Position numbers and translations under genes: made by a program. Below are positions 1-6,735 of a stretch of DNA of 64,000 nt, in pieces. The stretch's first letter is position 1; every line of letters begins with the position of its first letter. The notes below the pieces were generated by a model. The model was not told the DNA's origin, did not search any database, and was given only the letters and a program-made list of their open reading frames with translations. Source of the stretch: Ezakiella coagulans (lineage in GTDB: Bacteria > Bacillota > Clostridia > Tissierellales > Peptoniphilaceae); assembly GCF_003096635.1 (NCBI RefSeq), contig NZ_QEKV01000003.1, positions 124,001 to 188,000 of the forward strand, read 5' to 3'.

Positions 1-1426
1 CAAGCACAACCGTAAGTGGTATCTCAACGTCATACATAAGATGCTCCATTTCAAGCATTTCGAGCTCCATATCGAGTTCTTCGTGTAGCACATTTAAAAT
101 ATACAAAGTGTTTGAGACTGCTGCATAAAAATCGTCCGTCAAAAGCTTGTCCACATCTTTTATTCTCTTATTCTTTTCCATATAGGTGTCGAAAGTCTCT
201 ATAGACTTATGCTTTCTCGCAAAATATTGCGAAAGCTTCGACGTGTCTGTGGTCGGATCCATAAGATACATTCCTAAAGAAACGTCGAACTTAAACGGCG
301 ACTCTAACGGATCGTCAAATAAAGTGTAAAGATCTTCTTTTATATCAAACCCGACAAGATCTTTCTGTTTCATCATAAAGTCATAAATCTTTTTATATTC
401 CGTCGGTTTATTTATAATATACGCTTTTTCGCCATCATAGAATGCAAACACAATCGGCTCATCGTGATGATAAGTATCCTTAAAAAACAATTTCAAAGAA
501 ACCGCTTTACCTTCGAATGTATCGAGATCGTCTTCTTTCATAATTGAATATTCTATAGGCTTAAAATCATCTTTTATATCAATTTCTTTTATAAAATCAT
601 TAAATTCAAGGGAACGATAAATTTTATTTAATTCTTCCAAATCCGGCTCTTTTATCTTAAACTCGTCTTCGTCCGGCATCTCAGCATCCGTCTTGATTTT
701 ACCAAGCTTGTAAGAAAGATATGCCAAATCCTTATTTTCTTCGAGCTTTTCCTTTCTGGACTTACCGCTTATCTTATCAATATTTTCATAAACACCGTCA
801 AGAGAGCCGTACTCGGCAATGAGAGACTTACCCGTCTTGATACCGATGCCCGGAACCCCCGGAATATTGTCCGACTGATCGCCCATAAGTGCCTTCAAAT
901 CTACAAGTTTCTCCGGACCAAATCCATACTCCTCTTCCACCTGAGCTACATCATATGTAACCGTGTCGGAAATCCCCTTCTTTGTATAGAGTACATTCAC
1001 CTTGTCATCGACCAGTTGCAAATAATCTCTGTCGCCGGTAACGAGCAAAACATTAAACTTATCCTTGAACTTATTCGCAAGTGAACCGGCGATATCGTCG
1101 GCTTCAAGTCCAACCTCCTCGTAGGTCTTGATGCCTCGAGTCTCCAAAAGATTTATAAGAAGTGTGATTTGAAGTGAAAGCTCCGTCGGAAAACTATCCC
1201 TCGTCCCCTTATAATCCTTATAAAGCTCCTTCCTGAAATTCGGTCCTTTAGCATCAAAAAGGACTGCAAGGCGTGCAGGTTTATAAGTATCTATTAATTT
1301 ATCGAGCATTCTCACAAAACCGAAAATAGCATTTGTTTGAATACCCTTTTTATTGGAAAGCGGTGGCATTGCGTAAAAAGCACGATTAACCAAACTTGAC
1401 CCATCTATTATTAAAAAATTATCCAT
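1..1426 (-). CDS. polA: DNA polymerase I, N-terminal part (cut by window edge)
   Basis: About 475 codons of DNA polymerase I are visible; the polymerase domain lies beyond base 1. The N-terminus (MDNFLIIDGSSLVNRAFYAM) and the acidic motifs of the flap/5'-3' exonuclease domain (LEADDIAG, VTGDRDYLQL, GDQSDNIPGVPGIG) are intact. The following 3'-5' exonuclease-like region lacks the DTE metal-binding motif, so proofreading is probably lost, as in many Firmicutes PolA proteins. The visible end (HEELDMELEMLEMEHLMYDV) matches the stretch just before the polymerase domain. The ATG at 1426 follows a GGGGG Shine-Dalgarno. The protein fills Okazaki-fragment gaps and acts in repair. Confidence 0.95.
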   Translation of the reverse strand, partial: MDNFLIIDGSSLVNRAFYAMPPLSNKKGIQTNAIFGFVRMLDKLIDTYKPARLAVLFDAKGPNFRKELYKDYKGTRDSFPTELSLQITLLINLLETRGIKTYEEVGLEADDIAGSLANKFKDKFNVLLVTGDRDYLQLVDDKVNVLYTKKGISDTVTYDVAQVEEEYGFGPEKLVDLKALMGDQSDNIPGVPGIGIKTGKSLIAEYGSLDGVYENIDKISGKSRKEKLEENKDLAYLSYKLGKIKTDAEMPDEDEFKIKEPDLEELNKIYRSLEFNDFIKEIDIKDDFKPIEYSIMKEDDLDTFEGKAVSLKLFFKDTYHHDEPIVFAFYDGEKAYIINKPTEYKKIYDFMMKQKDLVGFDIKEDLYTLFDDPLESPFKFDVSLGMYLMDPTTDTSKLSQYFARKHKSIETFDTYMEKNKRIKDVDKLLTDDFYAAVSNTLYILNVLHEELDMELEMLEMEHLMYDVEIPLTVVL

Positions 1427-1531
1427 AAAGTCCCCCTTACTGTCTATTATAAATGATAAGCGTCTCATTTTCAAGAAACGCAAAATTTATAAAACAAATT
1501 TAAAATAATTAAAAAAAAATATAAAAACCCC

Positions 1532-1560
1532 TTGCAATCGGGAAATTTATCTGTTATAAT
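1532..1560 (+). promoter_or_regulatory. Promoter of tRNA-Leu
   Basis: A -35 box TTGCAA (1532-1537) and a -10 box TATAAT (1555-1560) are separated by 17 bases and end 19 bases before the tRNA. Confidence 0.8.
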
Positions 1561-1579
1561 AAGAATGTTCACTTGATGA

Positions 1580-1666
1580 GCCGAAGTGGCGGAATTGGCA
1601 GACGCACTGGATTCAAAATCCAGCGATGGCAACATCGTAAGGGTTCAAGTCCCTTCTCCGGCACCA
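1580..1666 (+). tRNA. tRNA-Leu (anticodon CAA)
   Basis: The full cloverleaf can be folded by eye. The anticodon stem CTGGA/TCCAG encloses the loop TTCAAAA (anticodon CAA, reading UUG). There is a long class II variable arm (CGATGGCAACATCG), a T arm AAGGG-TTCAAGT-CCCTT, and an encoded CCA end. In the acceptor stem GCCGAAG/CTCCGGC, position 5 (A) faces position 68 (C), an A.C mismatch. Otherwise it is a normal 87-nt leucine tRNA. Confidence 0.95.
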
Positions 1667-1674
1667 AAGTATTT

Positions 1675-1702
1675 ATAGACCCTGTGTGGGTCTATTTTTT
1701 TA
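1675..1702 (+). terminator. Rho-independent terminator of tRNA-Leu
   Basis: The stem ATAGACCC/GGGTCTAT with a 5-base loop is followed directly by a run of T residues. Confidence 0.85.
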
Positions 1703-1710
1703 TAATTTTT

Positions 1711-1837
1711 TATTTGCGGATATTTTCGCGAGAAACACTTGATTCAATATTTCAGTCGCTGCGACGTACTTGCCAGTACGTCGCACTCCTAAAATATTTC
1801 ATCTAAGCGTTTCTCATCGAAAATTCCTCGCAAATTT
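1711..1837. repeat. Long imperfect palindrome of about 127 bp
   Basis: The two arms match almost from end to end. Outer blocks are ATTTGCG/CGCAAAT, then ATTTTCG/CGAAAAT, GAGAAAC/GTTTCTC, CTT/AAG, AATATTT/AAATATT, and the centre is GCGACGTACT/AGTACGTCGC around the 4-base loop TGCC. It lies outside any recognisable gene, after the tRNA terminator. It could be a miniature mobile element remnant or a transcribed hairpin; no target-site duplication was recognised. Confidence 0.75.
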
Positions 1838-2037
1838 GGGGGTGTTTGCGTTGATTTCAGCGATAAATCTTTTAAAATGTATGATATTACCAGCACCGTC
1901 CGTAACGGCAGGCATACGTTGTGACGTTAGGAACAACGATAGTACTGCCTGTGCCCAACCGCGTGAAAAAGAAATCTACGATTTCGTATTTGAACGCGGA
2001 AAGGGTACCGCCGTAAAAGAAAAACTTTACATAACCC
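1838..2037. other. Gene-free stretch with hairpins and a dispersed repeat copy
   Basis: No convincing gene is present. Bases 1911-1940 match 4050-4079 at 29 of 30 positions. Around this core GGCAG (from 1907) can pair with CTGCC, enclosing CGTTGT/ACAACG. A second hairpin CCGCGT/ACGCGG lies further downstream (about 1960-2002). The stretch behaves like a structured RNA or mobile hairpin element. Confidence 0.55.
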
Positions 2038-2067
2038 CAATAAAAAAGCACACAATTGCGTGTGCTT
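2038..2067 (-). terminator. Terminator of hicAB
   Basis: Read on the minus strand, AAGCACAC and GTGTGCTT form a stem followed by TTTTTTATT, a few bases after the hicB stop. Confidence 0.8.
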
Positions 2068-2073
2068 AAAACT

Positions 2074-2463
2074 TTATTTAATATTCAACTCTCTCTTGAG
2101 TCCCTCTTGCAACACTTGAGAAAAATTTATATCATGCTCCATCGCCATTTCATTCATCCAAGAGGGCAATGTCAATGTTTTCTTAACAGCCATATTGTTT
2201 ATCCTATCTTTAATAGCTCCAACAGGGGATTCAACTAAAATGAGAAATTCCCCTTCTTCTAACTTAATATTTTCGCTAGCATTCGGCAAATCCATTTTAT
2301 TTTTTAGCATAGTAAAAATAACGCCGTTTAAAACTTCTTTTGTATTCGCAAAAAGCTCATCAATGCTTTCTGCGTCTGTAAAGCAGGCGTTAAAATCCGG
2401 AAAATTTGCATAATAGATGTCATCTTCTTTTCGAACAACACAAGGATATATAAGCTTTTTCAT
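2074..2463 (-). CDS. hicB: HicB-family antitoxin
   Basis: This is a 129-residue protein. The N-terminal part (MKKLIYPCVVRKEDDIYYANFPDFNACFTDAESIDEL) is the partly degraded RNase H fold typical of HicB. The C-terminal part (LPSWMNEMAMEHDINFSQVLQEGLK) resembles a ribbon-helix-helix DNA-binding domain. It should neutralise the HicA RNase encoded 29 bases upstream and repress the shared promoter. A GGAGG sits five bases before the ATG. The order hicA then hicB is the usual one. Confidence 0.85.
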   Translation of the reverse strand: MKKLIYPCVVRKEDDIYYANFPDFNACFTDAESIDELFANTKEVLNGVIFTMLKNKMDLPNASENIKLEEGEFLILVESPVGAIKDRINNMAVKKTLTLPSWMNEMAMEHDINFSQVLQEGLKRELNIK

Positions 2464-2492
2464 AAAAACCTCCTTTTTTAAAGAGAGAGGGG

Positions 2493-2684
2493 CTAAAATT
2501 TTAGTCCCGTAATCCTCTCAATACTTGTTAAAGTTCCCGAAGGAATATCCTTCTTGTTGCATTTAACAGGACAAATGTAACCATCTTTGATGTAAATCTC
2601 GTGTGATCCCTCTGTATGGTCAAGCTTCCAGCCATTTGCTTTCATAACTTTAACAACTTTTCTGTAAGGCTTTGTTTTGGCCAT
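2493..2684 (-). CDS. hicA: HicA-family mRNA interferase toxin
   Basis: This is a 63-residue protein with the HicA pattern: a basic helix, NGW, then GSHEIY containing the catalytic histidine, then the KKDIPSGTLTSIERITGL tail. The family cleaves mRNA and is blocked by HicB. An in-frame ATG six bases upstream (2690) lies only two bases from GGAGG; the ATG at 2684 has eight-base spacing and is the better start. The pair is transcribed away from rpsF. Confidence 0.85.
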   Translation of the reverse strand: MAKTKPYRKVVKVMKANGWKLDHTEGSHEIYIKDGYICPVKCNKKDIPSGTLTSIERITGLKF

Positions 2685-2707
2685 AAACATTTCCTCCTTA
2701 CACGTAT

Positions 2708-2736
2708 ATTATACACGTATAAATAAATTGTGTCAA
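2708..2736 (-). promoter_or_regulatory. hicAB promoter with overlapping repeat operator
   Basis: On the minus strand there is TTGACA, 17 bases, TATAAT. The -10 box is embedded in two copies of TATACGTGTA (about 2702-2722), a likely operator for HicB or HicAB autoregulation. The predicted transcript has a very short leader containing only the ribosome-binding site. Confidence 0.8.
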
Positions 2737-2804
2737 ATACATTTTAAAAATATTTACTCTTACCTTTTTCCCGCAGACTTTCTAAAAAATCCCCACAAAA
2801 ACCG

Positions 2805-2834
2805 TTGACAAAACTTAACTCATTATGTTATAAT
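2805..2834 (+). promoter_or_regulatory. Promoter of rpsF-ssb-rpsR
   Basis: TTGACA (2805-2810) and TATAAT (2829-2834) are 18 bases apart and lie 71 bases before the rpsF start. Confidence 0.85.
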
Positions 2835-2855
2835 ATCTCGTGGACTTAATTGTTC

Positions 2856-2885
2856 CTTGCAAGGGTGAAACACTCTTGCCGTAAG
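2856..2885 (+). promoter_or_regulatory. S6:S18 ribosomal-protein leader motif
   Basis: A nine-base-pair hairpin GCAAGGGTG-AAA-CACTCTTGC is flanked by CTT and AAG that can extend the helix, with CCG left in the 3' internal loop. This is the layout of the known autoregulatory leader bound by the S6:S18 complex ahead of rpsF. Both encoded proteins belong to this operon, which supports feedback control. Confidence 0.75.
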
Positions 2886-2904
2886 ACCAAAAGGAGGTGT
2901 AATT

Positions 2905-3186
2905 ATGAACGATTACGAAACAATGCTTGTTTTTCGTCCTGACATTGAAGACGAAAAGCGTGAAGCACTCATCGAAAGATTGAAAAGTGTTATCGGCGAA
3001 GGCAGCCAATTCTCAGTTGACAATTGGGGATTAAGAAAGCTCGCTTATGAAATCAATGATTATCCTGAAGGATACTATTCATTAATTGAATTCAAATCTG
3101 AACCGGATGTAATCAAAGAAATAACACGTGTATGCCGTATTTCAGACATTCTATTACGTTACATGACAATCGCAAAGGAAAACTAG
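2905..3186 (+). CDS. rpsF: 30S ribosomal protein S6
   Basis: This 93-residue protein has the normal S6 length and opening (MNDYETMLVFRPDIEDEKRE), with conserved NWGLRKLAYEINDYPEGYY. S6 binds 16S rRNA as a dimer with S18 in the small subunit platform. An AGGAGG lies upstream of the ATG. It is first in a three-gene operon with ssb and rpsR. Confidence 0.97.
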   Translation: MNDYETMLVFRPDIEDEKREALIERLKSVIGEGSQFSVDNWGLRKLAYEINDYPEGYYSLIEFKSEPDVIKEITRVCRISDILLRYMTIAKEN

Positions 3187-3197
3187 AGGTGTAAGCT

Positions 3198-3662
3198 ATG
3201 AATAATGTAGTTTTGATTGGAAGATTAACAAGAGATCCTGAGTTAAGATATTTACCTAACACAAATACTGCAAACTGTACTTTTACAATTGCAGTTGATA
3301 AGGGACTCTCAAAAGACAAAAAACAAGAATATGAACAAAAAGGCTGGGCAACAGCTGACTTCATCAATATTGCCGTTTGGGGCAAAATGGCTGAAGTTGT
3401 CAACAATTTTGTTGGCAAGGGAAACCTTATTGCGATCAATGGCCGTTTGTCTGTAAGAAATTATGAAGACAAACAAGGCAACAAGAGAACGTGGACAGAA
3501 GTTGTAGCTTCGAATGTCGACTTTATCGAATGGAAGGACAGAGATCAAAATCATTCTTCCGGAAGTACAGGTTTCAATGCCCCGGCTGACGACGGCTTCG
3601 ATGGTGGATATGATGATTTCAAAGGTTTCGAACCTAGAAATGATGAAAATATTCCATTCTAA
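3198..3662 (+). CDS. ssb: Single-stranded DNA-binding protein
   Basis: This 154-residue SSB starts MNNVVLIGRLTRDPELRY and has an OB fold over about residues 1-105. A flexible Gly/Asp-rich linker leads to the acidic tail DENIPF, which recruits replication and repair partners. It coats single-stranded DNA. It lies 11 bases after rpsF and 19 before rpsR, the standard order in Firmicutes. Confidence 0.97.
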   Translation: MNNVVLIGRLTRDPELRYLPNTNTANCTFTIAVDKGLSKDKKQEYEQKGWATADFINIAVWGKMAEVVNNFVGKGNLIAINGRLSVRNYEDKQGNKRTWTEVVASNVDFIEWKDRDQNHSSGSTGFNAPADDGFDGGYDDFKGFEPRNDENIPF

Positions 3663-3681
3663 TTAAGGAAAGGAGAAAAAC

Positions 3682-3906
3682 ATGCAAAAGAGATTTCGTC
3701 CAAGAAAGAAAGTTTGCCAACAATGTGCAGACAAAAACGAAACAATCGATTATAAAGACGTGCAAAAGCTCAAGAAATATATCACAGAACGTGGTAAAAT
3801 TCTTCCACGCCGTGTAACAGGCGCATGTGCTAAGCACCAAAGAAAAATCTCACTTGCTATCAAGAGAGCAAGACAAGTGGCATTGTTGCCATATGTAGTA
3901 GACTAA
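3682..3906 (+). CDS. rpsR: 30S ribosomal protein S18
   Basis: This 74-residue S18 contains [38 protein letters not shown], the conserved core, with two Cys that may hold zinc. It pairs with S6 in the ribosome and probably in feedback on its own leader. The start follows GGAAAGGAG. A terminator follows directly. Confidence 0.97.
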   Translation: MQKRFRPRKKVCQQCADKNETIDYKDVQKLKKYITERGKILPRRVTGACAKHQRKISLAIKRARQVALLPYVVD

Positions 3907-3913
3907 TAAAAAA

Positions 3914-3944
3914 GGCTCCGGTTCGCCCGGAGCTTTATTTTTTT
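3914..3944 (+). terminator. Terminator of rpsF-ssb-rpsR
   Basis: GGCTCCGG and CCGGAGC pair around a TTCG-containing loop, followed by TTTATTTTTTT. Confidence 0.9.
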
Positions 3945-4007
3945 GTGTTTGTTGTGAATGTTTTTTGGAAATACATATAGTCATGTAAAATTTATATAAT
4001 TATTTTG

Positions 4008-4160
4008 TTTTTACAATTGTATACGTTCATGTACGCGTTGTAGCGGGACGGCATACGTTGTGACGTAAGGAACAACGATGTCCTCCCGCCATATATGACT
4101 TTCGTTGTTATAACAACATACAACTATCGGTGTGTCTGTAAAATATCTTTCTAAAAATGC
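4008..4160. repeat. Hairpin repeat unit 1
   Basis: The unit starts with TTTTACAATTGTATA, then GCGTTGTAGCGGGACGG, a stem GCGGGA/TCCCGC enclosing CGTTGT/ACAACG, and an AT-rich tail. Its core 4050-4079 matches 1911-1940. Confidence 0.55.
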
Positions 4161-4187
4161 AACGTGCAGATATTTTCCGCGCTGATA

Positions 4188-4310
4188 AATTTTATAATTG
4201 TATATATTCGCAAACGCATTGTAGCGCGACGGTTCTGTGAATCCTCGCGCCCATTTGTGTGTATATGTAATATATGTCACAACCAACAACGGTGTGTTCA
4301 TAGAATATAA
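4188..4310. repeat. Hairpin repeat unit 2
   Basis: TTTTATAATTGTATA and GCATTGTAGCGCGACGG align with unit 1. The stem here is GCGCGA/TCGCGC, so both arms changed together. The tail CCCATTTGTGTGTATATG, then ACCAACAACGG, aligns with unit 3. Confidence 0.55.
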
Positions 4311-4369
4311 AACCCATAAAACCCCATATAACACAAAAGCTTAAAATCGCTTTCGTATTTCTATCTCAT

Positions 4370-4511
4370 GCGTCGCAATGTTATAGACCTAACCCGTGCC
4401 TTTTGATTTGAATAATCAAAAGCACGATGGTAGGTCTTATACAAAGACGTCCGACGAAATTTCGACGAATAGGAGAAATGAGTAGAAGACGTCGACTGTG
4501 CATCGCGACGC
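4370..4511. other. Possible three-way-junction RNA element
   Basis: GCGTCGCAATG (4370-4380) pairs with CATCGCGACGC (4501-4511) at 10 of 11 positions. It encloses a strong hairpin 4382-4441 (arms contain GACCTA/TAGGTC and TTTTGATT/AATCAAAA) and a second arm GACGT/ACGTC starting at 4446. The function and the transcribed strand are unknown. Confidence 0.5.
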
Positions 4512-4579
4512 TACAAATTCTGTCATCTTATACAATACAAAAAGCCATACATATATTCATATTCACCTTGTTGTATTTA

Positions 4580-4740
4580 CGTCGTATAAAATCTATGCAA
4601 TATATAAATCCACCCATCATTGTGTGTCTCCCAAAACGTAACGGCGCATTACATTGCGCCGCCCATTTTTGTGTATATGGAATATATATTATTACCAACA
4701 ACGATATATTTTTAACGTTGTTTATCCTTCCCTTTTTAAC
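4580..4740. repeat. Hairpin repeat unit 3
   Basis: The stem CGGCGCA/TGCGCCG is followed by CCCATTTTTGTGTATATG and then TTATTACCAACAACGATA, aligning with the tail of unit 2. The front half is more diverged, so the left boundary is approximate. Confidence 0.5.
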
Positions 4741-4817
4741 GTTATATAATTTCCCCTCGCAACATATATTCCAAATTTGCGAGGATATTTTGATGAGATG
4801 CACCGTAAACTCAATTT

Positions 4818-4858
4818 TTGATTGCACAGGTGTGCTTACTTGCACTCCGAGCAATCAA
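4818..4858. other. Hairpin downstream of sortase operon
   Basis: TTGATTGC and GCAATCAA form an eight-base-pair stem with an inner GTG/CAC. It lies 53 bases past the last sortase stop, but no clear U-run follows on the minus strand. It may be a weak terminator or a 3'-end stabilising hairpin. Confidence 0.4.
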
Positions 4859-4910
4859 ATAATTGCAGTTTGCAAGCAGATTGCAAAATAGACCGCAAAT
4901 AAAACGTTCC

Positions 4911-5795
4911 CTATTCCTCTGCTTTTCTATTAATCTTCCCGTATTTCACAACTGTACTTACCAATACATATAAAAACAAAATCGACAAGAGTACTGTTCC
5001 CACATAAATCCATGTGTTCACGGTTTTGACTTCCCTTTTGACCGGAGTTGATTCAATCTTTAAAACCTCGTTTTCAATTCCCGCTTTTTTCGGTGGCTCA
5101 TATCTCTTCGCATTCACAATCAGACGATACGGGCTCGGTGGCCTTATCGGGTCACAAGTAAGCAGCGTCAATATATCTTCATTCTCAATCGGGTCAAGCT
5201 TGTCCCAATCATACGGATTTATAACCTCGCTGTCCGTTACCTTGTAAATAAGCGTTTCCGTGCCGCGACGAATAATAATCTCATCGCCCTTTTCAAGTTC
5301 GTGAAGATTCAAAAACATCGTGTCCTTGTAAAATCCCCTATGACCTGCAATAACAGAACGAGTTCCCTTACCTCCAACCGGAAGATTCGTGCCGTCAACG
5401 TGTGCTGCCCCCATCGCAAGATGTTTATAGCTCGCCCCGAGATAAACCGGCAGAGTTACATCGATTTTTGGAATTCTTATATAAGAAAATGCCTCTTTAT
5501 CTTCGCCTTCAATATTGTATCTCGCCTTGAAATCGTTTCCGGTAAATGGGTCGACCGCTCCGGCATCAAGATCTTTCACGCTCTTGTTGTATCTTTTAAT
5601 TTTTTTCTCTAATATTTGTTTTTCTTCGCGACTAAGCTTCGCCTCTTTTTCGATATACTCCTCATACTCATTTGCTTTTTTCAAATCATTTATAGTAATC
5701 GAAAGAAATGCATAAAGCGGAATCAAAATCCCGACAATCATCAAAAGTCGCCCGATTAAAAACCAATGCTTCTTTTCCAATTTTATTTTATTCAT
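4911..5795 (-). CDS. Class C (pilin) sortase 1
   Basis: This 294-residue membrane transpeptidase has a transmembrane helix near residues 12-33, the class C lid motif DPF at 82-84, catalytic His152 (IAGHRG), Cys214 (TLLTC) and Arg224 (YRL), and a second transmembrane helix near 262-284. Class C sortases cleave LPXTG-like signals of pilins and join pilin subunits. It is the last of three sortase genes and overlaps the previous one by 8 bases. Its lid and active site are complete. Which pilin it handles cannot be read from sequence. Confidence 0.93.
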   Translation of the reverse strand: MNKIKLEKKHWFLIGRLLMIVGILIPLYAFLSITINDLKKANEYEEYIEKEAKLSREEKQILEKKIKRYNKSVKDLDAGAVDPFTGNDFKARYNIEGEDKEAFSYIRIPKIDVTLPVYLGASYKHLAMGAAHVDGTNLPVGGKGTRSVIAGHRGFYKDTMFLNLHELEKGDEIIIRRGTETLIYKVTDSEVINPYDWDKLDPIENEDILTLLTCDPIRPPSPYRLIVNAKRYEPPKKAGIENEVLKIESTPVKREVKTVNTWIYVGTVLLSILFLYVLVSTVVKYGKINRKAEE

Positions 5796-6708
5796 CTTTA
5801 TCTCTCTTTTTCCTTAGTTCTCTGAAAATCTTCTTATACTTTCTTAAGCTCGAATACTCGATAAAAAGTACAAGCACAAGGAACAATATAATCGAAAGCG
5901 TAATCATAAAATACTCACGATAACTTGCATCGCTTGTTCCCGTCGCTCTCCTTGTGATTTCCACGTCAGGTTTGTACGGAATTCTATGTCCCCTCACCAA
6001 AAGTCTATGGCTGTTAATCATATAAGGCGTGCATGTGAGAAGTGTCATCAAATCCTTTCCTTCTTGAACGAGTACCGGCTCGAAATTCGTCGGCACAACC
6101 GTTAAAATTTGGTCGACTTCGTATGCAATGACCCCTTCGATGTTGTGATAGAAAAATACGTCGCCCTTTTGCAGCTTGTCGAGTTCGCGGAAAAGTTTCG
6201 CCGTCGGAAGCCCTCTGTGTGCAGTTATAACCGCATGTGTGCTCGTGCCACCGACCGGAAGACTCGAGCCCTCAAGGTGGCCTGCTCCCTTTTGCAAAAT
6301 TTCTTCACCCGTTCCGGCATACACCGGCAAGTCTTCGTTAATTTGGGGTATTTCAATATGCCCTATTTTTTCTCCGATTTCAAGCATCTTCGCATACTCA
6401 CGTCGTCCCGCTTCTTCCTTTTCTGTAAACGGGTCCGCCAACCTTGTCGGATCAAGCGTGCGATTGTACGCATGTGCAAGCTCGAGCCTTTCTTTCAGTT
6501 CCGCCTCGTCGAGTTCATTTCTCTTTGTATCGAAACTCTCGACTTCCCTGGTTGCAACCTGCCTATAATAGAGCTGCGAAATAACGGGATATATGGCAAT
6601 CAAAAATCCCAAAAGAAAGACACCGCCCAAAGCGAGATTACGCTTGCGTTTTTTCTTTTTCGAGTTTCCCTCGTCAACTATCAAGTTTTTTTCTTCTTTC
6701 TTCGCCAT
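5788..6708 (-). CDS. Class C (pilin) sortase 2
   Basis: This 306-residue sortase has a lysine-rich cytoplasmic N-terminus, a transmembrane helix at about 25-46, lid motif DPF at 92-94, catalytic His164 (ITAHRG), Cys226 (TLLTC) and Arg235 (SHRL), and a C-terminal transmembrane helix near 266-284. It is closely similar to sortase 3 (shared GAGHLEGSSLPVGG and TLLTCTPYMIN blocks), suggesting tandem duplication. It should polymerise pilin or attach accessory pilins. It lies 27 bases after sortase 3. Confidence 0.93.
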   Translation of the reverse strand: MAKKEEKNLIVDEGNSKKKKRKRNLALGGVFLLGFLIAIYPVISQLYYRQVATREVESFDTKRNELDEAELKERLELAHAYNRTLDPTRLADPFTEKEEAGRREYAKMLEIGEKIGHIEIPQINEDLPVYAGTGEEILQKGAGHLEGSSLPVGGTSTHAVITAHRGLPTAKLFRELDKLQKGDVFFYHNIEGVIAYEVDQILTVVPTNFEPVLVQEGKDLMTLLTCTPYMINSHRLLVRGHRIPYKPDVEITRRATGTSDASYREYFMITLSIILFLVLVLFIEYSSLRKYKKIFRELRKKRDKDE

Positions 6709-6735
6709 AATTTCCCCCGCTGTTCGAAAAATGCT

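Larger units (their letters stand above)
3945..4910. other. Gene-free 966-bp region of hairpins and diverged repeats
   Basis: No protein family is recognisable in any frame, and the open frames present run through inverted repeats. The region holds three diverged copies of a hairpin unit, a possible three-way-junction structure, and smaller hairpins such as CCTCGCAA/TTGCGAGG (4755-4784). It sits between the rpsR terminator and the 3' end of the sortase operon, where no clear terminator for the sortases was seen. Confidence 0.6.

Noticed and set aside
1573-2069. Open frames over tRNA-Leu and the palindrome
   Set aside because: One contains the tRNA itself; the other crosses the long palindrome and dispersed hairpin, so both are chance frames.
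4011-4334. Open frame of 107 codons on the minus strand in the repeat region
   Set aside because: It runs through the repeat hairpins, has odd composition (many Tyr, Thr, Val), no ribosome-binding site, and matches no family.
4427-4891. Open frames of 154 (+) and 108 (-) codons after rpsR
   Set aside because: They overlap on opposite strands within inverted repeats and the three-way-junction candidate; no Shine-Dalgarno or family pattern.
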